From Variovorax sp. IB41 (GTDB lineage Bacteria; Pseudomonadota; Gammaproteobacteria; Burkholderiales; Burkholderiaceae_C): DNA of 64,000 bases. The DNA lies in the NCBI RefSeq assembly GCF_016405905.1, contig NZ_JAEFCB010000010.1:124001-188000 (forward strand), given 5' to 3'. Numbering within the stretch: position 1 is the stretch's first letter; each line of letters starts with the position of its first letter. A model generated the notes under the pieces. The model had not been told where the DNA came from and made no database searches. It saw nothing but the letters and a program-made list of their open reading frames with translations. Shown piece by piece: positions 45,520-52,788 of the stretch. A program made the translations under genes and the position numbers.

Positions 45520-45560
45520 TGGTATCGAAAGTATTTTAGATATATCGATTTAAAAGTCAA
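45520..45560 (-). promoter_or_regulatory. AT-rich promoter/operator of the YqjI-like gene
   Basis: An AT-rich patch in GC-rich DNA. On the minus strand TAAAAT (plus 45533-45538) is a candidate -10 box. TATCGA occurs twice, 20 bp apart (45523 and 45543), the second within a short ATATCGAT palindrome. This suggests autoregulation by the PadR protein. The exact operator was not determined. Confidence 0.45.
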
Positions 45561-45610
45561 ACAGGCCCGCATCCGGCCCCCCCGCAAGACGGAAACGGGT
45601 GGACGGGGTG

Positions 45611-46771
45611 CTACGCGGCGCCGGCCCGGTGCTGGTGCAGATGCGCCAGCGTCAGCGCCTCGCCGATGTGCGACAGCTGCACGGCGGCCGCCTCGGCCGA
45701 GCCTTCCGCGACCTCGGCCACGCGCTCGAACATCTGCGTTTCGTAAGCCGCGACGGCGCCGTCGCAGTCCTGTTCCGAGGCCAGCAGCGCGGCCAGCTCT
45801 GCCGCATCCCTCAGCGCGGCATTCACGCCTTCGCCGCCGAAGGGCGACATCACATGCGCCGCATCGCCCAGCAGCGTGAGCCCGCGCCGGTGGGCCCAGC
45901 AGTGCCCGACCGGCAGCGCATGAATCGGCCGCGCCGCAAAGCTGTCGTTGCTCGCGCGAAAGAGATCGGTGATCGCATCGCCATACCCCGTGAACTCGGC
46001 AAGCAAGGCGCTGCGCACCGCGGCGGGCGAGGCGAAATCGAAACGCTGCGCCGCCCAGTCCGCCGGCACCCGGAAGATCGCGTACCCCCGGATGTGCGCG
46101 TTGCCGTTGCGCTGCGCAATGATCGACATGCCATCGCCCTGCACATCGAGCTTGCCGCGCCCGACCAGCTGCGCGAGGGCAGGGTGGCTGCGGTCCACGT
46201 CGTCGATGCCGAACTCGATGAAGGTCAGGCCGCTGTACTGCGGCTTGTACGGCGACAGCAGCGGCCGCACGCGCGACCACGCGCCGTCCGCGCCGACCAC
46301 CAGATCGAAGGGCCCGGCCTCACCGTTCGAGAAGACCAGGTTCCATCGCCCATCGTTCAGCGGCACCACCTCGCGCAGCGCGCACCCCCACTGCACACAG
46401 CCCTCGGGCAGCGACGCGAGCAGCATGTCGCGCAGCGCCGTGCGATCGACCTCGGGCCGGTCGCCCGCGGACGCATCGGGCTCCTCGAAAAGCACGCGCC
46501 CCGACTTGTCGACCAGCCGCGAGCCCTGGTCGTCATAGCGCGCGATGCGAAGGAACCCGGCTTCGAGACCGGCGCGGCGCACGGCCATCAGCCCCGAGTC
46601 TTCGTGCAGGTCGAGCGTGCCGCCCTGCGGCCGCACGAGCGCGCTGTCTTCGCGCTCGAACACGGTGGCCGCGATGCCCGACAGGTGCAGCAGGCGCGCC
46701 AGCATGAGGCCGCCGGGACCCGCGCCGACGATGGCGATGCGGGGCGTGAAAACAGAAGAAGAGGGATGCAT
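45611..46771 (-). CDS. FAD-dependent monooxygenase, TetX-like
   Basis: A 386-residue flavin hydroxylase. IAIVGAGPGGLMLARLL is the FAD Rossmann motif, VFEREDSALVRPQGGTLDLH matches the TetX-type sequence, DLVVGADGAWSRVRPLL is the DG motif, and LLGDAAHVMSPFGGEGVN closes the cofactor site. TetX itself inactivates tetracyclines. Whether this protein does so is unknown, and many homologues act on other aromatic substrates. ATG 46771 is used because the upstream in-frame part lies in operator DNA. It faces a MarR gene. Confidence 0.85.
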   Translation of the reverse strand: MHPSSSVFTPRIAIVGAGPGGLMLARLLHLSGIAATVFEREDSALVRPQGGTLDLHEDSGLMAVRRAGLEAGFLRIARYDDQGSRLVDKSGRVLFEEPDASAGDRPEVDRTALRDMLLASLPEGCVQWGCALREVVPLNDGRWNLVFSNGEAGPFDLVVGADGAWSRVRPLLSPYKPQYSGLTFIEFGIDDVDRSHPALAQLVGRGKLDVQGDGMSIIAQRNGNAHIRGYAIFRVPADWAAQRFDFASPAAVRSALLAEFTGYGDAITDLFRASNDSFAARPIHALPVGHCWAHRRGLTLLGDAAHVMSPFGGEGVNAALRDAAELAALLASEQDCDGAVAAYETQMFERVAEVAEGSAEAAAVQLSHIGEALTLAHLHQHRAGAA

Positions 46772-46790
46772 CCGGATGACTCCGCAGAAA

Positions 46791-46835
46791 GGATAGGTTC
46801 CTATCCATATTAGCATAGGAGCCTATGTATAGAAT
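46791..46835. promoter_or_regulatory. Two MarR-type operators between the TetX-like and MarR genes
   Basis: GGATAGG-TT-CCTATCC (46791-46806) and CATAGG-AG-CCTATG (46814-46827) are both perfect inverted repeats, sharing ATAGG arms and a 2-nt centre. Their centres lie 22 bp apart, two helical turns. TAGAAT at 46830-46835 could be the -10 box of the MarR gene. Confidence 0.75.
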
Positions 46836-46841
46836 GAGCGC

Positions 46842-47300
46842 ATGACCGAAGCCAACGACACCCTCGATCTCCCTGAAACCAACCCCCTCAAGCTCATCGG
46901 CCGCGTCGCCCGCGGCTTCGTGCGCATCGCCGATGCCGACCTGCGCGAAGCGGGCCTGGCCGCGGGCCAGCTGCCGGTGCTCGTGTCGCTCAAGAAAAGC
47001 AAGGCGCTCTCGCAGGCCGAGCTCGCGCGCATCGCGCAGGTCGAGCAGCCCAGCATGGCGCAGCTGCTCACCCGCATGGAGCGCGACGGCCTGGTCCAGC
47101 GCGTGGACGACCCCGCCGACAAGCGCAGCCGCCTCATCTCGCTCACGCCGCTGGCCGCGCGGCGGCTGCCCAAGGCGAGGGCGCTGATGGAAGGGCACAC
47201 GCAGCAGGCGCTGGCCGGCTTCTCCAAGGCGGAGGTCGCGCAGCTGCTGGCGCTGCTGCGGCGCGTGAATGCGAACGTGGAGCGCATGGGCGGCGGCTGA
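46842..47300 (+). CDS. MarR-family regulator
   Basis: A 152-residue winged-helix regulator with LPVLVSLKKSKALSQAELAR, QPSMAQLLTRMERDGLVQRV and DPADKRSRLISLTPLA, the family recognition helix and wing. It is divergent from the TetX-like monooxygenase and probably represses it through the paired ATAGG palindromes. As with the other MarR gene, no ribosome binding site stands before the ATG, and a -10-like TAGAAT ends seven bases upstream. Confidence 0.92.
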   Translation: MTEANDTLDLPETNPLKLIGRVARGFVRIADADLREAGLAAGQLPVLVSLKKSKALSQAELARIAQVEQPSMAQLLTRMERDGLVQRVDDPADKRSRLISLTPLAARRLPKARALMEGHTQQALAGFSKAEVAQLLALLRRVNANVERMGGG

Positions 47301-47872
47301 TGGCACCGGCGCGCAGCGGTGTCGCCTTGAACGATTGACGGTCGGCCCGCGCGAAGCGCATCGCATCGCACCGTGCGACCGAGGGAATGAGCGACCGCGC
47401 AGCATCCCTGGCTTCATCGCGCGCTTTACGGCCCCATGTGCGCGATGAATCGAGCGGGACGAATTGCGCACAGCCCCGCCTCGTTTTTCTTCGTCGGATG
47501 CCGCGGCTTTTGCACCGCGCCTGGCGCGCGTCGGGCCTTCAAATGTCAGCCCTTTGTGTCCCTCGGCCGCGAGCCCGCAGATACCTCGCGAATTCGAGAA
47601 TTCCTAGACGAATTCTCTTCGCCGGACACGGCTTTGCTTCTCTACAGTGAATGCCCTGACGACAAGACGCCGCACCGAATGCGCGACGAACAGCGTCAGA
47701 CAAACAACCCCGGAAAAACGAATGAACGAATGAACCGCTTTGCCTCACAGCGGGTGTCGATGGCCTTGTGCTGGCGATGCGAATGTGAGGCGCAAAAGGC
47801 GACGGCCAAGGTGTTCACGCACCTTGGCCGTCTAACCACATGACGTGCAACTATTTACTGAAAGCACACCAA
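47301..47872. other. Intergenic region, 570 bp, with a strong hairpin
   Basis: No gene is convincing here. Two overlapping frames (47387-47650 and 47436-47843) have poor composition and no recognisable domain. A very stable perfect 13-bp hairpin at 47801-47832 (GACGGCCAAGGTG and its complement, loop TTCACG) lies near the end. It could be a terminator or a small-RNA end. Confidence 0.5.
47801..47832. terminator. Perfect 13-bp hairpin, terminator-like
   Basis: GACGGCCAAGGTG pairs fully with CACCTTGGCCGTC around the 6-nt loop TTCACG. No T-run follows on the plus strand. On the minus strand the downstream CTTTTGCG gives a short one, so termination may be in that direction. Confidence 0.55.
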
Positions 47873-48154
47873 ATGGCTAAGCAAATTATCGCCGGGCGCT
47901 CTACGCCCAAGTCTTCCCGTCACACGGCAACCGCCATCACCAGCGGCTCACCACCCGTGCCCCCGACAGGCCAGGACGCATTCGACCTCCTCGAAAACAA
48001 AGCCGCCCAACTCAGATCACTGCTGTGGTGCGCCTACGGCGGCAACGGCTGGTTCGAAGAAGCAGGAGAAGAACACCGATCGAACATCGTCTGGATCGCA
48101 GCGGATCTGGCGATGGAGGTGGAGGAGTTGGTGCAGGGGAGTGTGAGGGGGTAG
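47873..48154 (+). CDS. Small hypothetical protein, 93 residues
   Basis: A soluble protein starting MAKQIIAGRSTPKSSRHTAT. The C-terminal 50 residues (AFDLLENKAAQLRSLLWCAYGGNGWFEE then NIVWIAADLAMEVEELVQG) form an amphipathic helical unit that I have the impression recurs in short Comamonadaceae proteins of unknown role. ATG 47873 is preferred to ATG 47840, whose 11 extra residues overlap a region with no coding signal. It stands just left of the AT-rich cluster. Confidence 0.6.
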   Translation: MAKQIIAGRSTPKSSRHTATAITSGSPPVPPTGQDAFDLLENKAAQLRSLLWCAYGGNGWFEEAGEEHRSNIVWIAADLAMEVEELVQGSVRG

Positions 48155-48485
48155 GAGCTCAGTGCCGTCATCGCTCGCTGGGATGACGGCTTGAGAGCAG
48201 CAAATGTTCTAAGTTGTGCAACGTTTCATCATCCGCACAGAATCAGGAGCGCCAGACTGTTCGCTAGGCCGCGTAAAAAAGCTTGTTGAGTTGGGCCCGT
48301 CGAGACACCTTGCCGAGCGGTTCGATAGCGAATTCCAGAGGCCCGGTTTCTCTTTAAACCGCGAGAAGCGCCATCAATTCGGGTCTAGGCATGCCTCCTC
48401 AGGCACGTCGACAGCACGTTCAAAAAGCAGGGCGCGCCATGTCATTCGCTCTTCATCACAGTTACAGCCGAGAGTTAGAGCGAAC
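48155..48485. other. Intergenic region at the left edge of the AT-rich island
   Basis: G+C falls gradually across this stretch. An 8-bp hairpin (GCCGTCAT at 48164-48171 and ATGACGGC at 48183-48190) lies near the start. A frame at 48216-48494 runs antisense into the acyltransferase-like gene and looks like chance. No attachment site or tRNA fragment was recognised. Confidence 0.4.
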
Positions 48486-49253
48486 TCAACCTGATTTTTC
48501 AACTACCCTTTGATCCAGAGCTGGCCACATTAGCCATTCAGTTGGGTTCCTCAGAATTGCGTTACTAATTTCTGAATTTATTGTTGTAGCCAATGCGCTT
48601 ACGTTGTTGATTTCTTTAAAGTGTGAGAGCGTTCCAATATCTTTTTTAACTGGACCAAGCACCCTAATTTCATAGTTGAAAAGTTTTCCGAGTTTTAGGA
48701 TGCCTATTGGAGTTCTAACAGGATAGGAGAGAAAGTTAACGATCTCCTGCTTGGTTTCTTCGTAGCAATAGTCAAACATTGCCACGATTGGAGTGCCATT
48801 TCGCATTTCCCGTACTAGTTTGGAAATTGGCTTTCCAGATCTAAAGTTGAACGTTAGGCCGGCGCTGGTAAGGTCCTCTAGCCAATCTGCATCGCGCGCA
48901 ACCAGAATTATTGCTTTGTGAGCCAGGAGAATAGGGCGTAAGGTTGGGTAATCGCGAAAGTGCCAGCATAAGTAAAGTGTTTTTGAGCCTCCTTCTAAAT
49001 TTACTGCCCGACTCGATATAGCCGTTCCGGCAGCTTGCTCTGCGTTCTTATAGCAACTATTTAAGTACCCATTTATGAAGTCGGACTCATCTAAATACCC
49101 ACTGCCGAGCCGATTTGTGACGATTTTGTAGTTCTTGAATGCTTTTCGAACCATTGGTGAGCTTTTATCCCACGTCTGACTAAGCAAGTCTTGTCGGCCG
49201 ATCGAGTCATCACGTAGCTTTCGAAGTTTTGCAATGAGCGATTCTTCATTCAT
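48486..49253 (-). CDS. Acyltransferase-like protein of a RiPP cluster (weak call)
   Basis: A 255-residue soluble protein that I cannot place firmly. The order of motifs loosely resembles LpxL/HtrB-type lysophospholipid acyltransferases. LYLCWHFRDYPTLRPILL would be the histidine-bearing helix, AIILVARDADWLEDL follows, VRTPIGILKLGKLFNYEIRV resembles the TPxGxxxLA segment, and NPTEWLMWPALDQRV resembles the PEQWxWxHRRW end. The canonical HxxxxD/E is not intact: His is followed by Asp at +3, not +5. No membrane helix is seen. It is the last gene of the AT-rich operon, 18 bp after the radical SAM gene. It might acylate the modified peptide, or be a degenerate relative with another role. Confidence 0.55.
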   Translation of the reverse strand: MNEESLIAKLRKLRDDSIGRQDLLSQTWDKSSPMVRKAFKNYKIVTNRLGSGYLDESDFINGYLNSCYKNAEQAAGTAISSRAVNLEGGSKTLYLCWHFRDYPTLRPILLAHKAIILVARDADWLEDLTSAGLTFNFRSGKPISKLVREMRNGTPIVAMFDYCYEETKQEIVNFLSYPVRTPIGILKLGKLFNYEIRVLGPVKKDIGTLSHFKEINNVSALATTINSEISNAILRNPTEWLMWPALDQRVVEKSG

Positions 49254-49271
49254 AAGTAAAGATTATTCGCA

Positions 49272-50690
49272 TTAGTTGGGTAACACGTGCTTGCGATAGT
49301 ACGAAATTAACGGGCCGGAATCCAAGCCAATATTTGCTATTTCTTCTAATATTGTTGGGTAGATGAATTTAGCAATGCTACAGGTGACTTGATCTACCGT
49401 ATGACTGCTGCCGGTCGACGAAATTGCTTTGCCCACGCAAGTGCCTCCGCACAATCCAAATAGAGCGCAAGTTGAACAAGAATTCCCGAAGCTTTTAAGC
49501 CAAATATGCCTTTCGCCAATTTTTTCACGCGCCGCGAGAACGGTATCGTCGTTGGGGTTTTGCGTCGCATCTCCGATCTCAAAAAAAGGATCGTAAATAA
49601 TATCGCAGGAGCGCAACTTGTTTTCTGAATCCAATACCAGGAATTCATTGGCAGCGGCACAGGGTCCTCTGTTGCAAAAATCCCTTGGGATAAATGAAAA
49701 AAGATTGTCTATATAGCTTACTAGAGAGGATATATTAATTTTTGAAATTTCTCCCCCCTGGATAAGCTTGACGAGACGAGCATATAAAAGTGCTGCATCT
49801 TTAGGACTTGGAACTTCGTGGGTCAATCCCAGTCCTTTCCCCGTAGCATCCATGAAGGCGAGGGATAGACTCCGAAAACCTTGGTCTTGCAACCAAATTG
49901 CAAAATCGGGGATTTCGTTTATAGAGCTTTGTGAAACTACTGCAAGAACTCCACACCTTCGCCTGATGAACTCGCCGAAGTTTTTGAGAAGATGTTGAAG
50001 TACGTCGAACGAATTGGACCCTCTGGGTCCAATTCGAAGTTTGTTGGAATTGTATGTTTTTCCATCAAAAGAAATACCGACAGTGAATTTCTTTGTTTCC
50101 AAGAAATCAACTATCTCTTGGGTGAATAGAGAGCCATTTGTTTGAATTGTGTATTTGATTTTTTTGTGTTGATGATTTTTTTCTATGAATTCAACTATTT
50201 GTTTGATGAAATCAAATCTTAATAAAGGCTCGCCACCGTGAAACGCGATGTTTAAATCATCTTGAGTATTGAGGATTTCAGATATTACACTAACAGTGCG
50301 CTCCGTTGATAATCGCGTCTTAAAGCGCTTCGCCTCGTAGTCATAGCAATAAGTGCATTGAAAATTGCAGCTTCCGGTAACTTTAAGCAGTAGGGTTGTT
50401 ATTTTTTTCTTTTTAATAATTGTCGAGGCTGAACTCAAATCCCCTTGGGCAACAAGTAGGCCGGCATGCCACAAAACATTCAGTGTCGATGTCTGCGAGA
50501 GCGAAGTATCTTCAAGTTTTATTGATTTGGAAAGCCAGTGGGTTAAACTAGCGTAATCGCGCTCCTCAATGATGACCCAGCCCGTATGCTTTGAGGCCAA
50601 GATGGCAAGTTTTCCATCACGCAAAGTCAAAATTCTGTGCTCAGAAAGACAGAGAGGCTTTTTATCCGGGATCGACGCACGATCAAACAT
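49272..50690 (-). CDS. Radical SAM/SPASM peptide maturase
   Basis: A 472-residue iron-sulfur enzyme. Residues 10-80 resemble a small PqqD-like peptide-recognition fold (SEHRILTLRDGKLAILASKH, then LNVLWHAGLL). The radical SAM core has SCNFQCTYCYDYEA, giving Cys108, Cys112 and Cys115 for the SAM-binding cluster, and HGGEPLLRF at 151-159. The C-terminal SPASM domain has Cys405, Cys408, Cys414, Cys418 and Cys437. This fits the CX2CX5CX3C-gap-C pattern that binds auxiliary clusters, with more cysteines at 339, 344 and 362. The enzyme would install radical cross-links or thioethers in the adjacent precursor. Base composition is far more AT-rich than the host. Confidence 0.9.
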   Translation of the reverse strand: MFDRASIPDKKPLCLSEHRILTLRDGKLAILASKHTGWVIIEERDYASLTHWLSKSIKLEDTSLSQTSTLNVLWHAGLLVAQGDLSSASTIIKKKKITTLLLKVTGSCNFQCTYCYDYEAKRFKTRLSTERTVSVISEILNTQDDLNIAFHGGEPLLRFDFIKQIVEFIEKNHQHKKIKYTIQTNGSLFTQEIVDFLETKKFTVGISFDGKTYNSNKLRIGPRGSNSFDVLQHLLKNFGEFIRRRCGVLAVVSQSSINEIPDFAIWLQDQGFRSLSLAFMDATGKGLGLTHEVPSPKDAALLYARLVKLIQGGEISKINISSLVSYIDNLFSFIPRDFCNRGPCAAANEFLVLDSENKLRSCDIIYDPFFEIGDATQNPNDDTVLAAREKIGERHIWLKSFGNSCSTCALFGLCGGTCVGKAISSTGSSHTVDQVTCSIAKFIYPTILEEIANIGLDSGPLISYYRKHVLPN

Positions 50691-50718
50691 GGCGCTCCAA
50701 TACTAGTGGTTAATGCAT

Positions 50719-50931
50719 TCAATGACCACCGATGTCGCAGGTTGTTTTGGTCCACATTGCATTCATTCCTTTTTCTTCGGCTCGAGAAATTCGAAGATCT
50801 CCGGCCGATCTAATCGGAATGTGTGGCGCGATTGCGTTTTGAAGAGCCTTTCCAAAATCATCGGAAAGATTGGCTTCATCGAAATTGTCATCGACGGTGA
50901 TTTCAACTGAGATTTGCAACTTCTTTGTCAT
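50719..50931 (-). CDS. Candidate RiPP precursor peptide, 70 residues
   Basis: Encodes MTKKLQISVEITVDDNFDEA and 50 further residues, ending MWTKTTCDIGGH. The leader is acidic and helix-prone; the C-terminus is small and polar. Modifiable residues cluster at the end: Trp60, Lys62, Thr61/63/64, one cysteine (Cys65) and His70. ATG 50931 is favoured by AGGA seven bases upstream. An in-frame ATG at 51018 would add 29 residues without that site. The radical SAM gene starts 28 bp downstream on the same strand. I know no named precursor family with this sequence, so the role rests on context. Confidence 0.7.
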   Translation of the reverse strand: MTKKLQISVEITVDDNFDEANLSDDFGKALQNAIAPHIPIRSAGDLRISRAEEKGMNAMWTKTTCDIGGH

Positions 50932-51098
50932 AAAATGATCCTGGTTATGAGAGTTTATGAGTAATGTTTTAAATTTGCCTTGGGCTACATCAGATCGTTT
51001 GTAATAAACCTGGTGCAAGGATTGGTGTATGTGTTCTGTTTTTAATTGTCAATCCCATATATTGGTGAATTCCGACGAGAGTTTTGTCGATATCACCC
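50932..51098 (-). promoter_or_regulatory. AT-rich promoter region of the RiPP-like operon
   Basis: 167 bp of low G+C DNA upstream of the precursor. On the minus strand TTGACA (plus 51047-51052) is a perfect -35 box. The best -10 at 17-bp spacing is only TACACC, so an activator may be needed. Normal G+C resumes at the transporter gene. Confidence 0.45.
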
Positions 51099-52115
51099 TC
51101 ACCCTGCCAGCAATCGCCCAGTAAAGAGAACCCGCACGGTCCGAACCGCCAACACAAACATCGTCGCAGTCAACACCACCAACATCCCCCCAGCCACCAC
51201 CTTCAACGGCACCGCCCCCCGCACGCTCGCGTACTTCAACCCCGCATTCACCATCGCAGCCAGCGGAAAGCTAATAGCCCACCACCCCGCCCCAAACGGC
51301 ACGCTCCGCCTGAACACCTTCGGCGCCAGCACCACGAACAAGAACAGCCCGAAGTAAAAGAGCAGCCCCGCGAACAGGTCCACCCGCCCCGTGAGGTTCA
51401 CATACGCCGTGAATCCCACCTCGAAGGGCGCGACAAGAATCAGCAGCGAGGGCGTCATCGCCGGCGCGAGCGGCTCGTGCTGGATCAGCCGCGTGACGAT
51501 CATCGTGAACAGCACGAGCGCCAGCACCGAGCCCACCGCCGCCGACAGCAGCAGCACCTCGCCGGCCCAGGCCATGGGCATGTGGCTGCCGGTCACGGGA
51601 ATGTCCAGCGCGGCGACGCCCGGAATGATCCACGCGGGCACCGCGTGCGCGGGGTGGCAGTTGCCGCCCAGAAGGCGCGAGACCACGTATGCGGCCAGCA
51701 GCAGCGTGGCGACGGTGCCGGCGATCCACATGGCCTGGCTCAGCGCGTGGCCCAGCGCGCTGTCGCAGGTGGTGCCGAGCACGGCCGATTGCAGCAGCAG
51801 CGCAATGGCGATGGTGCCGAAGAAGTTGCCGGCAATCGGGTGATGGAACTCCGCCTTCACGGCCGCCGGGTGCCGCAGCAGCTTGGCGCCATAGCCCACG
51901 AGCAGCACGACGAACACGAAGGTGGCGAAGAGGCCGATCGCATCCGACACGACGCGCGGCACGCCGAACTCGGTGTGCGCAAAGCGCCAGCCCATCGAAA
52001 GCCCCGACAGGCCCATGACCGCGGCGAAGAGGTTGACGGGGAGGTTCTTGATGGACGCGCCGGAGGCAGGGCGAGTGCCCGCCGCGGCGAGGGCAGAGGT
52101 AGCGGAATTTGTCAT
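51099..52115 (-). CDS. TDT/SLAC1-type transporter (TehA-like)
   Basis: A 338-residue membrane protein with ten hydrophobic helices in the SLAC1/TehA anion-channel pattern. LPVNLFAAVMGLSGLSMGWR opens the family fold. HHPIAGNFFGTIAIALLL and PFEVGFTAYVNLTGRVDLFA are further conserved parts, including the pore phenylalanine region. It may export or admit small anions, and resistance to tellurite or sulfite is known for relatives. The specific ion is not evident. It lies downstream of a 55-bp near-palindrome. Confidence 0.85.
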   Translation of the reverse strand: MTNSATSALAAAGTRPASGASIKNLPVNLFAAVMGLSGLSMGWRFAHTEFGVPRVVSDAIGLFATFVFVVLLVGYGAKLLRHPAAVKAEFHHPIAGNFFGTIAIALLLQSAVLGTTCDSALGHALSQAMWIAGTVATLLLAAYVVSRLLGGNCHPAHAVPAWIIPGVAALDIPVTGSHMPMAWAGEVLLLSAAVGSVLALVLFTMIVTRLIQHEPLAPAMTPSLLILVAPFEVGFTAYVNLTGRVDLFAGLLFYFGLFLFVVLAPKVFRRSVPFGAGWWAISFPLAAMVNAGLKYASVRGAVPLKVVAGGMLVVLTATMFVLAVRTVRVLFTGRLLAG

Positions 52116-52240
52116 GGCGCAGTCTCGGGCGCACAGGGGTCGGCCGTCCGTGTCGTGAGGCGGCGATTCCTGCCAAATTCATGTGTTGTCTGACGTGCGC
52201 GGTGGCCCCAGCTTTTTTCCGCTCCAGCGGGCCTCGACGA

Positions 52241-52295
52241 TTTCGTTTTGTCCGAGTTGTCGCAGTTCAACTGCGACAACGCGAACAAATCGAAA
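52241..52295. repeat. 55-bp near-palindrome upstream of the TDT-type transporter
   Basis: The inner part GTTGTCGCAGTT (52256-52267) and AACTGCGACAAC (52269-52280) are perfect 12-bp arms around one base. Outer arms 52241-52255 and 52281-52295 also pair with about four mismatches. No T-run follows on either side. It lies between two minus-strand genes and could be a protein-binding site or a cruciform-prone spacer. Confidence 0.75.
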
Positions 52296-52344
52296 TGGGC
52301 CGAGCAAGTTCAGGGGTCAAGCCATCGCAGGCGCAGCCCGGCCC

Positions 52345-52788
52345 TCAGCCCTGCGCCGTGTCGCCGCCCACGCGCCACAGGCTGGTCATCGCATCCTGCG
52401 CAATCCGCAACTCGAAGATGAACCGCACCGCGCCGGGCCGCGACAGCATGCCCGCGGCCACGCCCGCCGAATGATCGAAGGCCTGTTGCCAGGTGCGCGC
52501 GTTGTCGCGCTCGATCTTGTTCATCCAGTCGAAGCCGCTCTCGCGTTGCTTTTGCCACGCACGAAAGCAGGCGATGACGTGGTCCGGCCCGCCCAGGCCC
52601 TGCTCGAGCATCACGAGCATGGCCTGGCTCACCTGCATGCGGTCGCGCAGCGTGATGCCGTCGCCTTCGAGCCGGACGGCGTAGGGCGAGATGAACGAGG
52701 CGCTGTGCCGGCGCGCGAAGGCCTGCGCCTCCTGGGCGCCTCTGGCGTCGTCTTCACCGTGCGCTTGTCGGGCGCCCGTTCTCACCAC
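52345..52788 (-). CDS. Hypothetical protein, about 147 residues
   Basis: I do not recognise a family. The likely start is GTG 52788, overlapping the autotransporter stop by seven bases, so the two are coupled. The N-terminal 30 residues are highly charged and poorly conserved in look. The rest is helical, with RMQVSQAMLVMLEQGLGG and WMNKIERDNARTWQQAF, and ends RIAQDAMTSLWRVGGDTAQG. A phasin-like helical bundle is conceivable but unsupported. Confidence 0.55.
   Translation of the reverse strand: MVRTGARQAHGEDDARGAQEAQAFARRHSASFISPYAVRLEGDGITLRDRMQVSQAMLVMLEQGLGGPDHVIACFRAWQKQRESGFDWMNKIERDNARTWQQAFDHSAGVAAGMLSRPGAVRFIFELRIAQDAMTSLWRVGGDTAQG

Noticed and set aside
47436..47843. 135-codon frame upstream of the 13-bp hairpin
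   Set aside because: Poor composition, no ribosome binding site, overlaps another frame and includes the hairpin.
48216..48494. 92-codon frame at the island edge
   Set aside because: Runs antisense into the acyltransferase-like gene, no recognisable motif and mixed composition.
50713..50910. Plus-strand 65-codon frame opposite the precursor
   Set aside because: It is antisense to the precursor and has no ribosome binding site; the minus-strand frame has one and lies in the operon.
48155..51098. Integrative element with tRNA attachment site
   Set aside because: No tRNA gene, integrase or flanking direct repeat was recognised; transfer is inferred from base composition only.
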